Positions 1 through 7,560 of a stretch of DNA of 64,000 bases are shown in pieces. The stretch spans positions 248,001 to 312,000 of the forward strand of contig NZ_BBIT01000005.1 in assembly GCF_000730625.1 (NCBI RefSeq), in the 5' to 3' direction. The stretch is from Pseudomonas oryzihabitans NBRC 102199. Lineage in GTDB: Bacteria; Pseudomonadota; Gammaproteobacteria; Pseudomonadales; Pseudomonadaceae. Under the pieces are notes generated by a model that had not been told where the DNA came from, ran no database searches, and saw only the letters and a program-made list of their open reading frames with translations. Each line of letters begins with the position of its first letter. Positions within the stretch are counted from its first letter, which is position 1. Made by a program: the position numbers and the translations under genes.

Positions 1-1011
1 TTCTGGCTCATCAGCCTGCTCAGCGCGCTGGTGGTGATCGGCGGCGGGCTGGTCTTGCTGGCGCTCGGGTTGATACCCGCCGAACATCCCGCGCGCGAGT
101 GGCTGGGTATCCTGCCCTGCCTGCTGGCCTATGCGCCGCCGCTGCTCGACGTCGAGGCCACCGATGCCGCGCATCGCGCCCTCTGGCTGGCGACCATGCC
201 GCTGATGACGCTCTTCACCAACAGCTGCATCGCGCCACCCCTGCGCCAGGCCGCGGTCCACACCCTGATCGCCCTGCTGGCCATCGGTCTGGCCACCCAG
301 ATGCATACCCTGCCGGCCCTGGAGGCGTCGCTGGTCATGACCCTGGCGTTCGCCACCGCGAGCTTTACCCTGCTCAACAACTTCTGGATGGAGCGCGCCC
401 GCCGTCAGGGCTATCTGCTGATCCTGCGCGACCGCTTGCGCAACGAAGAGCTGACCGCTTCCAACCGCTTCCTGGCGCAGCAATCCGCCACCGATCCCCT
501 GACCGGCGTGGCCAATCGCCGGGCGCTGATGCAGGCCCTGGCCACCGCCCTGGCCCATCCCCCGCCCCGGCCGCTACTCCTGCTGATGATCGACGTCGAT
601 CACTTCAAGGCCTTCAATGACCGCTATGGGCATCCGGCGGGCGATCGCTGCCTGCAACAGGTCGCCAGCGCCCTGGCCGCCGAATTGCGCGCCGGCGATT
701 GCCTGGCCCGCTACGGCGGCGAGGAATTCGCCATCCTCTGCACGCCGTCGCGCGAAGAGGATGCCGCCAAGCTGGCGCAGCGCCTGCTCGACGCGGTACG
801 GCGCCTGGAGATCCCCCACCTCGGGCCCCAGGCCGGTCCGCGGGTGACCGTGAGCATTGGCGGCGCCTGTGCGCGGCCGGATCACGACTCTGCCGAGAGC
901 TTTATCGAAGCCGCCGATCGCCAGCTCTACTGGGCCAAGCAAGCCGGGCGCGACCGCGCCATCCTCGAGGACTGCGATCGCTGCCACCCAGCGATGGAAG
1001 AATCCCTCTAG
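1..1011 (+). CDS. Membrane-bound diguanylate cyclase (GGDEF), 5' truncated
   Basis: The reading frame is open from base 1, so the true start lies outside the window and 336 C-terminal residues are visible. The first ~130 residues are hydrophobic and look like several membrane helices. A GGDEF domain follows, opening with DPLTGVANRR and carrying the active-site motif RYGGEEF. An RAGD tetrapeptide sits five residues before GGEEF, which matches the RxxD inhibitory I-site. The protein should therefore make cyclic di-GMP from two GTP and be subject to product inhibition. No EAL domain follows. Its stop codon overlaps the convergent regulator gene by a few bases. The signal sensed by the membrane part cannot be told. 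Confidence 0.9.
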   Translation, partial: FWLISLLSALVVIGGGLVLLALGLIPAEHPAREWLGILPCLLAYAPPLLDVEATDAAHRALWLATMPLMTLFTNSCIAPPLRQAAVHTLIALLAIGLATQMHTLPALEASLVMTLAFATASFTLLNNFWMERARRQGYLLILRDRLRNEELTASNRFLAQQSATDPLTGVANRRALMQALATALAHPPPRPLLLLMIDVDHFKAFNDRYGHPAGDRCLQQVASALAAELRAGDCLARYGGEEFAILCTPSREEDAAKLAQRLLDAVRRLEIPHLGPQAGPRVTVSIGGACARPDHDSAESFIEAADRQLYWAKQAGRDRAILEDCDRCHPAMEESL

Positions 1012-1796
1012 CCCAGGCGATAGACCCGATCGATCAGGACCATGCTGGCCAGGCGCTGGCGCAGATCGTCGTCCAGGCTGGGATCCTGCCAGTCGTAGAG
1101 GCCGATGCGGGCATAGGCCCGACCCCGTGGCGGCCGGGTGCCCAGGTACTCCCAGACCACCCGGGTGCAGGCCGGCTCGCGCCGGTCGGAGGCGCTGACG
1201 CCCAGCTTGAGTCCGTTGAGGCGATCGATGCGGTTGCGCGCGCTGGGCAGCAGCACCGTCTGCGACAGCTCGTTGCCGGTGAGGGATTCGTAGTCGGTAA
1301 AGAACAGCCGGCTTTCCAGGCTCATGGCCAGGCCCAGGTAGCGAAAGCGTGCCTGGCTGGTGGTCTCGCCGCGGCGACGCAGGCGCTCGAAGCGCACGTA
1401 GCGGAAGACGCCCGCTTCCGCGAACAGCCAGACCAGTCCGCAGAGCACCACGCCCGGCGTCGACAGCGACGGATAGTATTCGTGGTAGTAGCCCTGGTAG
1501 CGCGCCAGGCCTTCCTGACGCTCGCCGAACAGGGCCAGGGCCTGCCCGGCCCACCCCGTTTCCTGGCCGACCGGCGCGCCCAGGCGCGCCGCGAACTGCC
1601 GCTGTGGCAGCTGCAGATCGCCCACCGGCAGGCCGAAGAATTCCGCCAGCCGCTGCAGGTTGTAGGGCGACGGACGGCTCTGCCCGTTGAGGTAGCGATT
1701 GAACTGGGCGCGGTTGATGCCGACGGCGCGACAGACGGCGGCAATCGAGCGGTGGCGCTGGCAGAGCAGCTGCAAATTGGCGGAAAAGTCGCTCAT
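1008..1796 (-). CDS. Helix-turn-helix (XRE/Cro-like) transcriptional regulator
   Basis: The 262-aa product starts at MSDFSANLQLL. The frame is open upstream, but that part reads as low-complexity translation of non-coding DNA, so the internal ATG at 1796 is preferred; its ribosome site is weak. Residues ~10-45 form a Cro-type HTH (AVCRAVGINRAQFNRYLNG). The remaining ~200 residues are a soluble domain I do not recognise, perhaps effector binding. It is divergent from the alanine/glycine symporter gene, whose regulator it might be, though that is inference from position only. The gene ends overlapping the stop of the diguanylate cyclase gene. Confidence 0.75.
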   Translation of the reverse strand: MSDFSANLQLLCQRHRSIAAVCRAVGINRAQFNRYLNGQSRPSPYNLQRLAEFFGLPVGDLQLPQRQFAARLGAPVGQETGWAGQALALFGERQEGLARYQGYYHEYYPSLSTPGVVLCGLVWLFAEAGVFRYVRFERLRRRGETTSQARFRYLGLAMSLESRLFFTDYESLTGNELSQTVLLPSARNRIDRLNGLKLGVSASDRREPACTRVVWEYLGTRPPRGRAYARIGLYDWQDPSLDDDLRQRLASMVLIDRVYRLG

Positions 1797-2067
1797 GAGT
1801 CCGGCCCGAGCTTGACAGACGGCCAGAAAACTAGCATCAAGTCGCGCCATTTTGAAGCGAGGCGCGGAATTGTTCACGCCGGTGGGATAGCCGAATCTAG
1901 GCGCCCGGTCCGACCTACTGCCCGTTCCACCCGGACCGACCCGTCCCAGCGCCTGTTGCCGTCGTCTCCCCACGACGGGAGCAGACCCGGGCGGGATATT
2001 CCACAATAATAGCCCCAAGGCTTGCGAGCCGGCCTTGGAGCATCACTAGCATGCTCGAGGATTCTTC

Positions 2068-3522
2068 ATGCACTACCTAGAAATGCTCAACGACTTCCTG
2101 TCCGGCCACGTGCTCATCGTGCTGATCGTCGGCCTGGGCAGCTATTTCACCCTGCGCTCGCGATTCGTGCAGGTGCGCCATTTCCCGCACATGTTCACCG
2201 TGTTCAAGGACTCCCTGCGCAACAGCGGTGATGGCCTGAGCTCCTTCCAGGCGCTGATGCTCAGCCTGGCCGGTCGCGTCGGTGCCGGCAACATCGCCGG
2301 CGTGGGCCTGGCCGTGACCCTGGGCGGCCCCGGCGCGGTGTTCTGGATGTGGGTGACCGCCCTGGTCGGCATGGCCAGCAGTTTCTTCGAGTGCACCCTC
2401 GCGCAGGTCTACAAGCGCGCCGACGGCGACGGCCTCTATGTCGGCGGTCCGGCGTACTACATCCAGCACGGCCTCAACAAGCGCTGGATGGCGCTGGCCT
2501 TCTCGGCGCTGCTGCTGGTGACCTACGGCTTCGCCTTCGTCGGCCTGCAGTCCTTTACCGTGACCCATTCGCTGGAAAACGCCTTCGGCCTGCCGGTGCA
2601 GTACACCGGGATCGCCCTGGCCATCCTGCTGGGCCTGGTGTTCATCGGCGGCATCAAGCGCATCGCCGCGGTCTCCGACATCCTGGTGCCGGTCAAGACC
2701 CTGGCCTACATCGCCGTCACCCTCTATGTGATCGTCACCCAGATCGACCTGGTCCCCGGCACCCTGCTGACCATCGTCAAGAGCGCCTTCGGCCTGGAAC
2801 CGGCCTTCGCCGGCCTGCTGGGCGCCGCCATCACCATGGGCGTCAAGCGTGGCGTCTTCGCCAACGAAGCCGGCCTGGGCGCAGCGCCCAACGTCGCCGC
2901 CGTGGCCGCGGTCAAGCACCCGGCCGCCCAGGGCGTGGTGCAGGCCTTCAGCGTCTTCCTCGACACCTTCGTCATCTGCACCTGCACCGCGCTGCTGATC
3001 CTGCTGTCGGGCTTCTACACCCCGGGCTTCGAAGGCGATGGCATCGTCCTGACCCAGAACTCCCTGGCCGCGGTGGTCGGTGACTGGGGTCGCATCTTCA
3101 TCAGCGTCGCCCTGTCGCTGTTCGTCTTCACCTGCATCCTCTACAACATCTACCTGGGCGAGAACGGCCTGCGCTACCTGCTCGGCCGCGGCAAGGCCGT
3201 GCTGCTCGGCTATCGCGGCCTGGTGCTGGTGCTGATCTGCTGGGGCTCCATGCAGAACCTGACCACGGTGTTCGCCTTCGCCGACATCACCATGACCTGC
3301 CTGGCCTTCGTCAACCTGATCGCCCTGGCCATGCTGATCAAGGTCGGCATGCGCGTGCTCAACGACTACGACGCCCAGCGCCGTGCCGGGGTCGACCAGC
3401 CGGTGTTCGACGCCGACCAGTTCCGCGACCTGGACCTGGATCGCCAGGCCTGGCCGGCGCTGGAGCGTCTGGAAGAGACCGTCGCCGAAGCACGCGCCGC
3501 CCAGCCGCGCCAGGCGCACTGA
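2068..3522 (+). CDS. Alanine/glycine:cation symporter family (AGCS) permease
   Basis: The 484-aa inner-membrane protein has about ten to eleven hydrophobic helices. It carries the AGCS family signature GAGNIAGVGLAV near residue 75 and the conserved segment GVKRGVFANEAGLGAAPN near residue 255. It should import alanine or glycine with Na+ or H+. The ATG at 2068 is preceded by GAGGA. The length is normal for the family, and the C-terminus is a short charged cytoplasmic tail. The asparaginase gene follows 87 bp downstream on the same strand behind a terminator-like hairpin. Uptake and amino-acid catabolism may therefore be partly coupled. Confidence 0.9.
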   Translation: MHYLEMLNDFLSGHVLIVLIVGLGSYFTLRSRFVQVRHFPHMFTVFKDSLRNSGDGLSSFQALMLSLAGRVGAGNIAGVGLAVTLGGPGAVFWMWVTALVGMASSFFECTLAQVYKRADGDGLYVGGPAYYIQHGLNKRWMALAFSALLLVTYGFAFVGLQSFTVTHSLENAFGLPVQYTGIALAILLGLVFIGGIKRIAAVSDILVPVKTLAYIAVTLYVIVTQIDLVPGTLLTIVKSAFGLEPAFAGLLGAAITMGVKRGVFANEAGLGAAPNVAAVAAVKHPAAQGVVQAFSVFLDTFVICTCTALLILLSGFYTPGFEGDGIVLTQNSLAAVVGDWGRIFISVALSLFVFTCILYNIYLGENGLRYLLGRGKAVLLGYRGLVLVLICWGSMQNLTTVFAFADITMTCLAFVNLIALAMLIKVGMRVLNDYDAQRRAGVDQPVFDADQFRDLDLDRQAWPALERLEETVAEARAAQPRQAH

Positions 3523-3565
3523 CCGCCGCCACCGGGTCGCGCTGACCCGGACCGCGACCGCTTTC

Positions 3566-3594
3566 CTGCCCCCACCCCGTGTGGGGGCAGTCTT
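3566..3594 (+). terminator. Terminator or attenuator between the AGCS permease and asparaginase genes
   Basis: A perfect 10-bp stem (CTGCCCCCAC / GTGGGGGCAG) with a 5-nt loop is followed by TCTT. It lies between the two genes. The short T-run suggests partial termination, so some transcription may continue into the asparaginase gene. Confidence 0.6.
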
Positions 3595-3609
3595 ATCAGG
3601 AAGTCCCTC

Positions 3610-4593
3610 ATGAGCTCACCCTACCTGCACATCCTCTACACCGGCGGCACTATCGGCATGCAGGCGACCGCTGCCGGCCTGGCTCCGGCCGCCGGTTTCG
3701 AGGCGCGCATCCAGGCCCTGCTGGCCAGCCGTCCGGAGCTGGGGAATCCGGCCTGGCGACTGCAGGAACTGCTGCCGCTGATCGACAGCGCCAACATGAC
3801 CCCCGCCGCCTGGGAACGCATGGCCCAGGCGATCATGGCCGTGGCCACCGATCCGGCCTGTCGCGGCGTGCTGGTGCTGCACGGCACCGACACCCTGGCC
3901 TACAGCGCCGCCGCCCTGGCCTTCCGCCTGCTGGGCCTGACTATTCCGGTGCTGCTGACCGGTTCCATGCTGCCGGCCGGCGTGCCGGACAGCGATGCCG
4001 ACGGCAACCTGGCCGACAGCTTCGCGGCCTTCTCGAGCGGACTGGCGCCAGGAGTCCAGGTGCAATTCCATGGCGAACGCCTGCCCGCGGCGCGCTGCAC
4101 CAAGCAGGCCAGCAGCGGCTGGAAGGCCTTCGTGGCAAGCGCCCGGCCGCGCAGCGGTGACGCCCTCGTCGCCGCACCTGCCGCGCTGCGCTTCAACCAG
4201 CCGCGCCAGCCGGTGCGGGTGGCGGTGCTGCCGCTGTTTCCGGGGGTCGATGGCGCGGTCCTGCGCGGCCTGATGGGCAGTGGTGTACAGGGGCTGGTGC
4301 TGGAGTGCTACGGCAGCGGCACGGGGCCGGCGGACGACGCCGACTTTCTCGCCGCCCTCGCTGAACTACGCGACGCCGGGGTCCCCGTGGTCGCCCTCAG
4401 CCAGGGTGCCCGTGGCACCGTGGAATTGGGCACCTACGCCGCCGGCAGCGGCCTGGCCGACGCCGGGGTCATCTCCGGTCGCGGCATGACCCGCGAAGCC
4501 GCCCTGGGCAAACTGCACGCCCTGCTCGGCTGCGGCCTGGAGCGCGCGGCGGTGGCCGAGTGGATCGGGCGGAATCTGTGCGAGGAGTTGTGA
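3610..4593 (+). CDS. ansA: L-asparaginase, cytoplasmic type
   Basis: The 327-aa protein has both catalytic threonine motifs of the asparaginase/glutaminase family: YTGGTIGM at the N-terminus and HGTDTLAYSA near residue 92. A central LTGSMLPAG segment supports the assignment. No signal peptide is present, so the enzyme should be cytoplasmic and of the low-affinity type I class. It hydrolyses L-asparagine to aspartate and ammonia. The ATG at 3610 follows AGGAAG. It is probably co-expressed with the amino-acid symporter just upstream. The gene symbol is by family resemblance only. Confidence 0.85.
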   Translation: MSSPYLHILYTGGTIGMQATAAGLAPAAGFEARIQALLASRPELGNPAWRLQELLPLIDSANMTPAAWERMAQAIMAVATDPACRGVLVLHGTDTLAYSAAALAFRLLGLTIPVLLTGSMLPAGVPDSDADGNLADSFAAFSSGLAPGVQVQFHGERLPAARCTKQASSGWKAFVASARPRSGDALVAAPAALRFNQPRQPVRVAVLPLFPGVDGAVLRGLMGSGVQGLVLECYGSGTGPADDADFLAALAELRDAGVPVVALSQGARGTVELGTYAAGSGLADAGVISGRGMTREAALGKLHALLGCGLERAAVAEWIGRNLCEEL

Positions 4594-4906
4594 TCGTCGC
4601 CTGAGGGGTGGCTGCTCCCTCACCCCGGCCCTCTCCCTGGGGGAGAGGGGGGCGTTTGGATATACGCCGCAGCACGGCAGTGACCCTGCCACGCCAGGCG
4701 TGAGCCCTGCGCATGCGCCAATACCCAGCACGCCAAAGCCTATCGGAGCATCCCCTCTCCCTCTGGGAGAAGGCCAGGGTGAGGGTGCGCTTGAAGCCCA
4801 ACAGCTCCAAGCCCCAAGCCCTTCGCACCAAATTCCCCCTTAAGCGCCCCCTCTCCCTGCGGGAGAGGGTCGGGGTGAGGGCCGACCCAGGCGCCCGCTC
4901 AGTCCC
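4594..4906. repeat. Gene-free stretch with three copies of a CTCTCCC/GGGAGAG palindromic repeat
   Basis: This 313-bp gap between convergent genes holds three ~35-bp repeats, each with a CTCTCCC...GGGAGAG stem plus a CTCACCCC or GGGGTGAG flank. They lie at about 4615-4652, 4752-4785 (opposite orientation, imperfect) and 4847-4881 (opposite orientation). A fourth copy is at 7434-7470. They resemble common dispersed intergenic palindromes of pseudomonads and may also act as transcription terminators. No coding frame is credible. Confidence 0.8.
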
Positions 4907-5809
4907 TTACAGCGCCTCGCGCCACAGGCTCACCGCCATCTCGGCGGAGGCGCCCGGTGCCACGGTGAGGACGTCGTCCATCACCCGGGCGGTCTCGATG
5001 CAGAGCATGCCGGTCCAGGCGTCGTCGGCGAACTGGCTCAGGCGCGCGGCCTTGTCGATCCAGGGATTCCACAGCACCGCCGAATGGCTGTTGCGGGTCT
5101 CTACGAACAGCCGGCGCTGCCACTGGGGATCGCGGATCGCCAGGCGGGCCGGCAGGCCGACATAGACCCGGTCGGTCTCGGAGGTGATGGTGGGCTCGCC
5201 GTTCTGCCGCTTGCGGGTCCAGCCGTCCAGGCAGTCGTAGTAGTCGGCATTGGCAAGGCCTTCGATACCCACCTCGCGCACGTCGCTCACGGCGAAATAG
5301 GTGTGCAGCGCCTGGCTCAGCACTAGCGGATGATCTTCCAGATTGCGCACGCTCAGGGTCAGCTCCAGGCGCTCACCGACGCTCAGGCTCAGGGTCAGCT
5401 CGGTGGCATGGGGCCAGCCCGGGGTGGTCTCGGCGGAGGTGCGGTGGTGGAAGTCCAGGCGCACCCGGTCGGTGTCCACCTCGACGCCGCCGGCCTGCCA
5501 GGCGACCTGCCGCGCCAGGCCGTGGGCCGGGGCGTCCGCGGTGGTGGTGCACATGGCCTGGACCGCGGGCGGATTCTTCAGCAGGTCGCCGAACCAGGGC
5601 CAGCAGACCGGGATGCCGCCACGGATCGGGGTGCCGGGCTCGAACACGGCTTCCGGATTGCCCCAGACGATGTCCGGTTCGCCGTCGAAGCCGTAGCGCA
5701 GCACATGGGCGCCCTGGCAGGCCACCAGGGCTTCGGCCTGGCCGACGCGGATGCGCCAGACGGGCAATTGACCCAGTTGGATCTGTTCGACGAGGGGGGC
5801 AGCGGACAT
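4907..5809 (-). CDS. D-hexose-6-phosphate mutarotase (aldose 1-epimerase-like, YeaD family)
   Basis: The 300-aa cytoplasmic protein resembles the YeaD/Ymr099c branch of the aldose 1-epimerase superfamily, which interconverts the anomers of glucose-6-phosphate. Recognisable segments are FEPGTPIRGGIPVCWPWFGD near residue 55 and ALHTYF near residue 165, whose His is the likely active-site residue. The ATG at 5809 follows AGGAGT. The gene is convergent with asparaginase across the repeat region and divergent from ampC. No linked sugar genes are seen, so the precise physiological sugar phosphate is unknown. Confidence 0.88.
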   Translation of the reverse strand: MSAAPLVEQIQLGQLPVWRIRVGQAEALVACQGAHVLRYGFDGEPDIVWGNPEAVFEPGTPIRGGIPVCWPWFGDLLKNPPAVQAMCTTTADAPAHGLARQVAWQAGGVEVDTDRVRLDFHHRTSAETTPGWPHATELTLSLSVGERLELTLSVRNLEDHPLVLSQALHTYFAVSDVREVGIEGLANADYYDCLDGWTRKRQNGEPTITSETDRVYVGLPARLAIRDPQWQRRLFVETRNSHSAVLWNPWIDKAARLSQFADDAWTGMLCIETARVMDDVLTVAPGASAEMAVSLWREAL

Positions 5810-5980
5810 GGGATGACTCCTGGAAAAGGTGAGAGGCGACTGTAGTCCAGTCGAGGACCGGGCTCCAGCCAGCCATGGACAGCAGCGGCGGTAAAATCTT
5901 CCAACGCTGGCCGCGTCTCATACCGGTGCCGCACCGCTCGGCTAGACTCCTGGTCTCCCCTCTTCAGGAATGGCTCCCGC

Positions 5981-7135
5981 ATGTCGGCTTTCCCGCGTCT
6001 TTCCCTGCTGCTCGGCTTGGGCCTGGCCCTGCCGCTCCTGGCCAACGCGGCCAATCCCCTCGACGACGAGGTCCGCGCCGCCGCTCGCGCGGTGATGGCC
6101 GAGCAGGACATCCCGGGCCTGGCGATAGGCGTCAGCGCCCCGGGCATGCGCCGGCTCTACTACTTCGGCACCGCCGACCGCCGCAGCGGCCAGCCGGTGG
6201 ACGCCGCCACCCTGTTCGAGATCGGCTCCCTGAGCAAGACCTACACCGCCACCCTGGGGGGTTACGCGGCGGCGATCGGTCGCCTGCGGCTGGACGAGTC
6301 CGCCGCGCAGGTCCGCCCGGCCCTGGCCGGCAGCGCCATCGGCCAGGCCAGCCTGCTGCAACTGGCCACCTACAGCGCCGGCGGCCTGCCGCTGCAATTT
6401 CCCGATAGCGTCACCACGGACGATCAGGCGACGGCCTTCTACCGCGCCTTCCAGCCGCCCTTCCCCGCCGGCAGCCGCCGCCTCTACGCCAATCCCAGCA
6501 TCGGCCTGTTCGGCGCCCTGGCGGCCCAGCGGCTCGACGAGCCCTTCGCCACGGCTCTGCAGCGCCACGTGCTGAAGCCCCTGGGACTCGATCACACCTA
6601 TCTGCAGGTGCCGGCGGCCGAGCAGGCCCACTATGCCTGGGGCCATGGCAAGAACGATCAGCCGCTGCGGGTCAATCCGGGTGTCTATGCCGAAGAGGCC
6701 TATGGCATCAAGACCACCGCCGGCGATCTGCTCGCCTTCGTCGAGGCGAATCTCAATCCCGGTCGGCTGCCGGCACCCCTGGCCAAGGCGCTCGACGCCA
6801 CCCAGCAGGGCTACTACCGCAGTGGCCCCCTGACCCAGGGCCTGGGCTGGGAGGCTTACCCCTATCCGCTGGCCAAGACCCAGCTGGTGGCCGGCAACAC
6901 CCCGGCGATGGCCCTGGAGCCGCAACCGGTGGACTGGCAACACCCGCCCCTGCCGGCGAGCGGCGCCCGCCTGCTGAACAAGACCGGCTCCACCAACGGC
7001 TTCGGCGCCTATGCGCTGTATGTCCCGGAGCGCCAGCTCGGCCTGGTGATCCTGGCCAACCGCAATTATCCGATCCCGGCGCGGATCGAGACGGCGTGGC
7101 GGATCTTGCAGAAGCTCGATAGCCGGGTGCAGTGA
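5981..7135 (+). CDS. ampC: Class C (AmpC-type) beta-lactamase
   Basis: The 384-aa product has a signal peptide ending near LLANAA, so the enzyme is periplasmic. All three serine beta-lactamase motifs are present: S-L-S-K (Ser83, Lys86), Y-A-N (RLYANPSIGLFG, near residue 170), and K-T-G (LLNKTGSTNGFG, near residue 335). Spacing and length match chromosomal Pseudomonas class C enzymes. It should hydrolyse cephalosporins by acylation of Ser83. Unlike the usual arrangement, no divergent ampR regulator is adjacent; the mutarotase gene occupies that position. Inducibility cannot be judged from this window. Confidence 0.93.
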   Translation: MSAFPRLSLLLGLGLALPLLANAANPLDDEVRAAARAVMAEQDIPGLAIGVSAPGMRRLYYFGTADRRSGQPVDAATLFEIGSLSKTYTATLGGYAAAIGRLRLDESAAQVRPALAGSAIGQASLLQLATYSAGGLPLQFPDSVTTDDQATAFYRAFQPPFPAGSRRLYANPSIGLFGALAAQRLDEPFATALQRHVLKPLGLDHTYLQVPAAEQAHYAWGHGKNDQPLRVNPGVYAEEAYGIKTTAGDLLAFVEANLNPGRLPAPLAKALDATQQGYYRSGPLTQGLGWEAYPYPLAKTQLVAGNTPAMALEPQPVDWQHPPLPASGARLLNKTGSTNGFGAYALYVPERQLGLVILANRNYPIPARIETAWRILQKLDSRVQ

Positions 7136-7144
7136 GCGAAGGGG

Positions 7145-7272
7145 TTATCGCGGCCATGGGCCGCTCCTACAGGGTGTGATGCTTCTGTAGGAGCGGCCCG
7201 TGGCCGCGATAATGCGAGCAGACAGCCATCTGTAGGAGCGGCCGCCTCGGCGGACCGCCATGGCCGCGATAA
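7145..7272. repeat. Cluster of three REP-type repeats (GTAGGAGCGGCC...GGCCGCGAT)
   Basis: Three copies of a Pseudomonas REP-like element occur just after ampC. One is inverted (7145-7172) and two are direct (7185-7212 and 7231-7272). The first two face each other, giving a BIME-like inverted pair able to form a long hairpin. The third has a longer GC-rich loop. A fourth copy is at 26588-26612. No RAYT transposase lies in the window. Confidence 0.8.
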
Positions 7273-7560
7273 ATCATTGAAGCCCCGTAGGATGGATGAC
7301 GGCGTAGCCTCATCCACGAACCCGCGCGTCAAACCGCGGCCTCGAACCCCGCCCGACTCCTCGCGTCCTTCCACCGGCAGCCGTAGCGTGGAAAACGGCG
7401 CAGCCTTTTCCACTGGGAGTTCGCAGCAGGGGGCTCCCTCACCCCAGCCCTCTCCCCAGGGGAGAGGGGGCCATCCGAAGTGGCGCTCAACTTCATTGGT
7501 ACTGACAAGATCAGATCAGTCGCGTGGATGACGGTGCAGCCTCATCCATTAAACCCAACC
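7273..7560. repeat. Mosaic of short intergenic repeats, including a duplicated end of the Na/Pi gene
   Basis: With the REP cluster this makes a 425-bp stretch without a gene. Elements are: a GGATGACGGCGTAGCCTCATCC dyad at 7287-7318 with a second copy at 7523-7549; a CGTGGAAAAC...GTTTTCCAC-type dyad at 7381-7416, also found inverted at 26758-26792; and the CTCTCCC palindrome at 7434-7470. Bases ~7305-7380 are an imperfect direct copy of ~7536-7599, so the last codons of the Na/Pi gene (LPVEGREESGG) appear twice. Confidence 0.75.
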
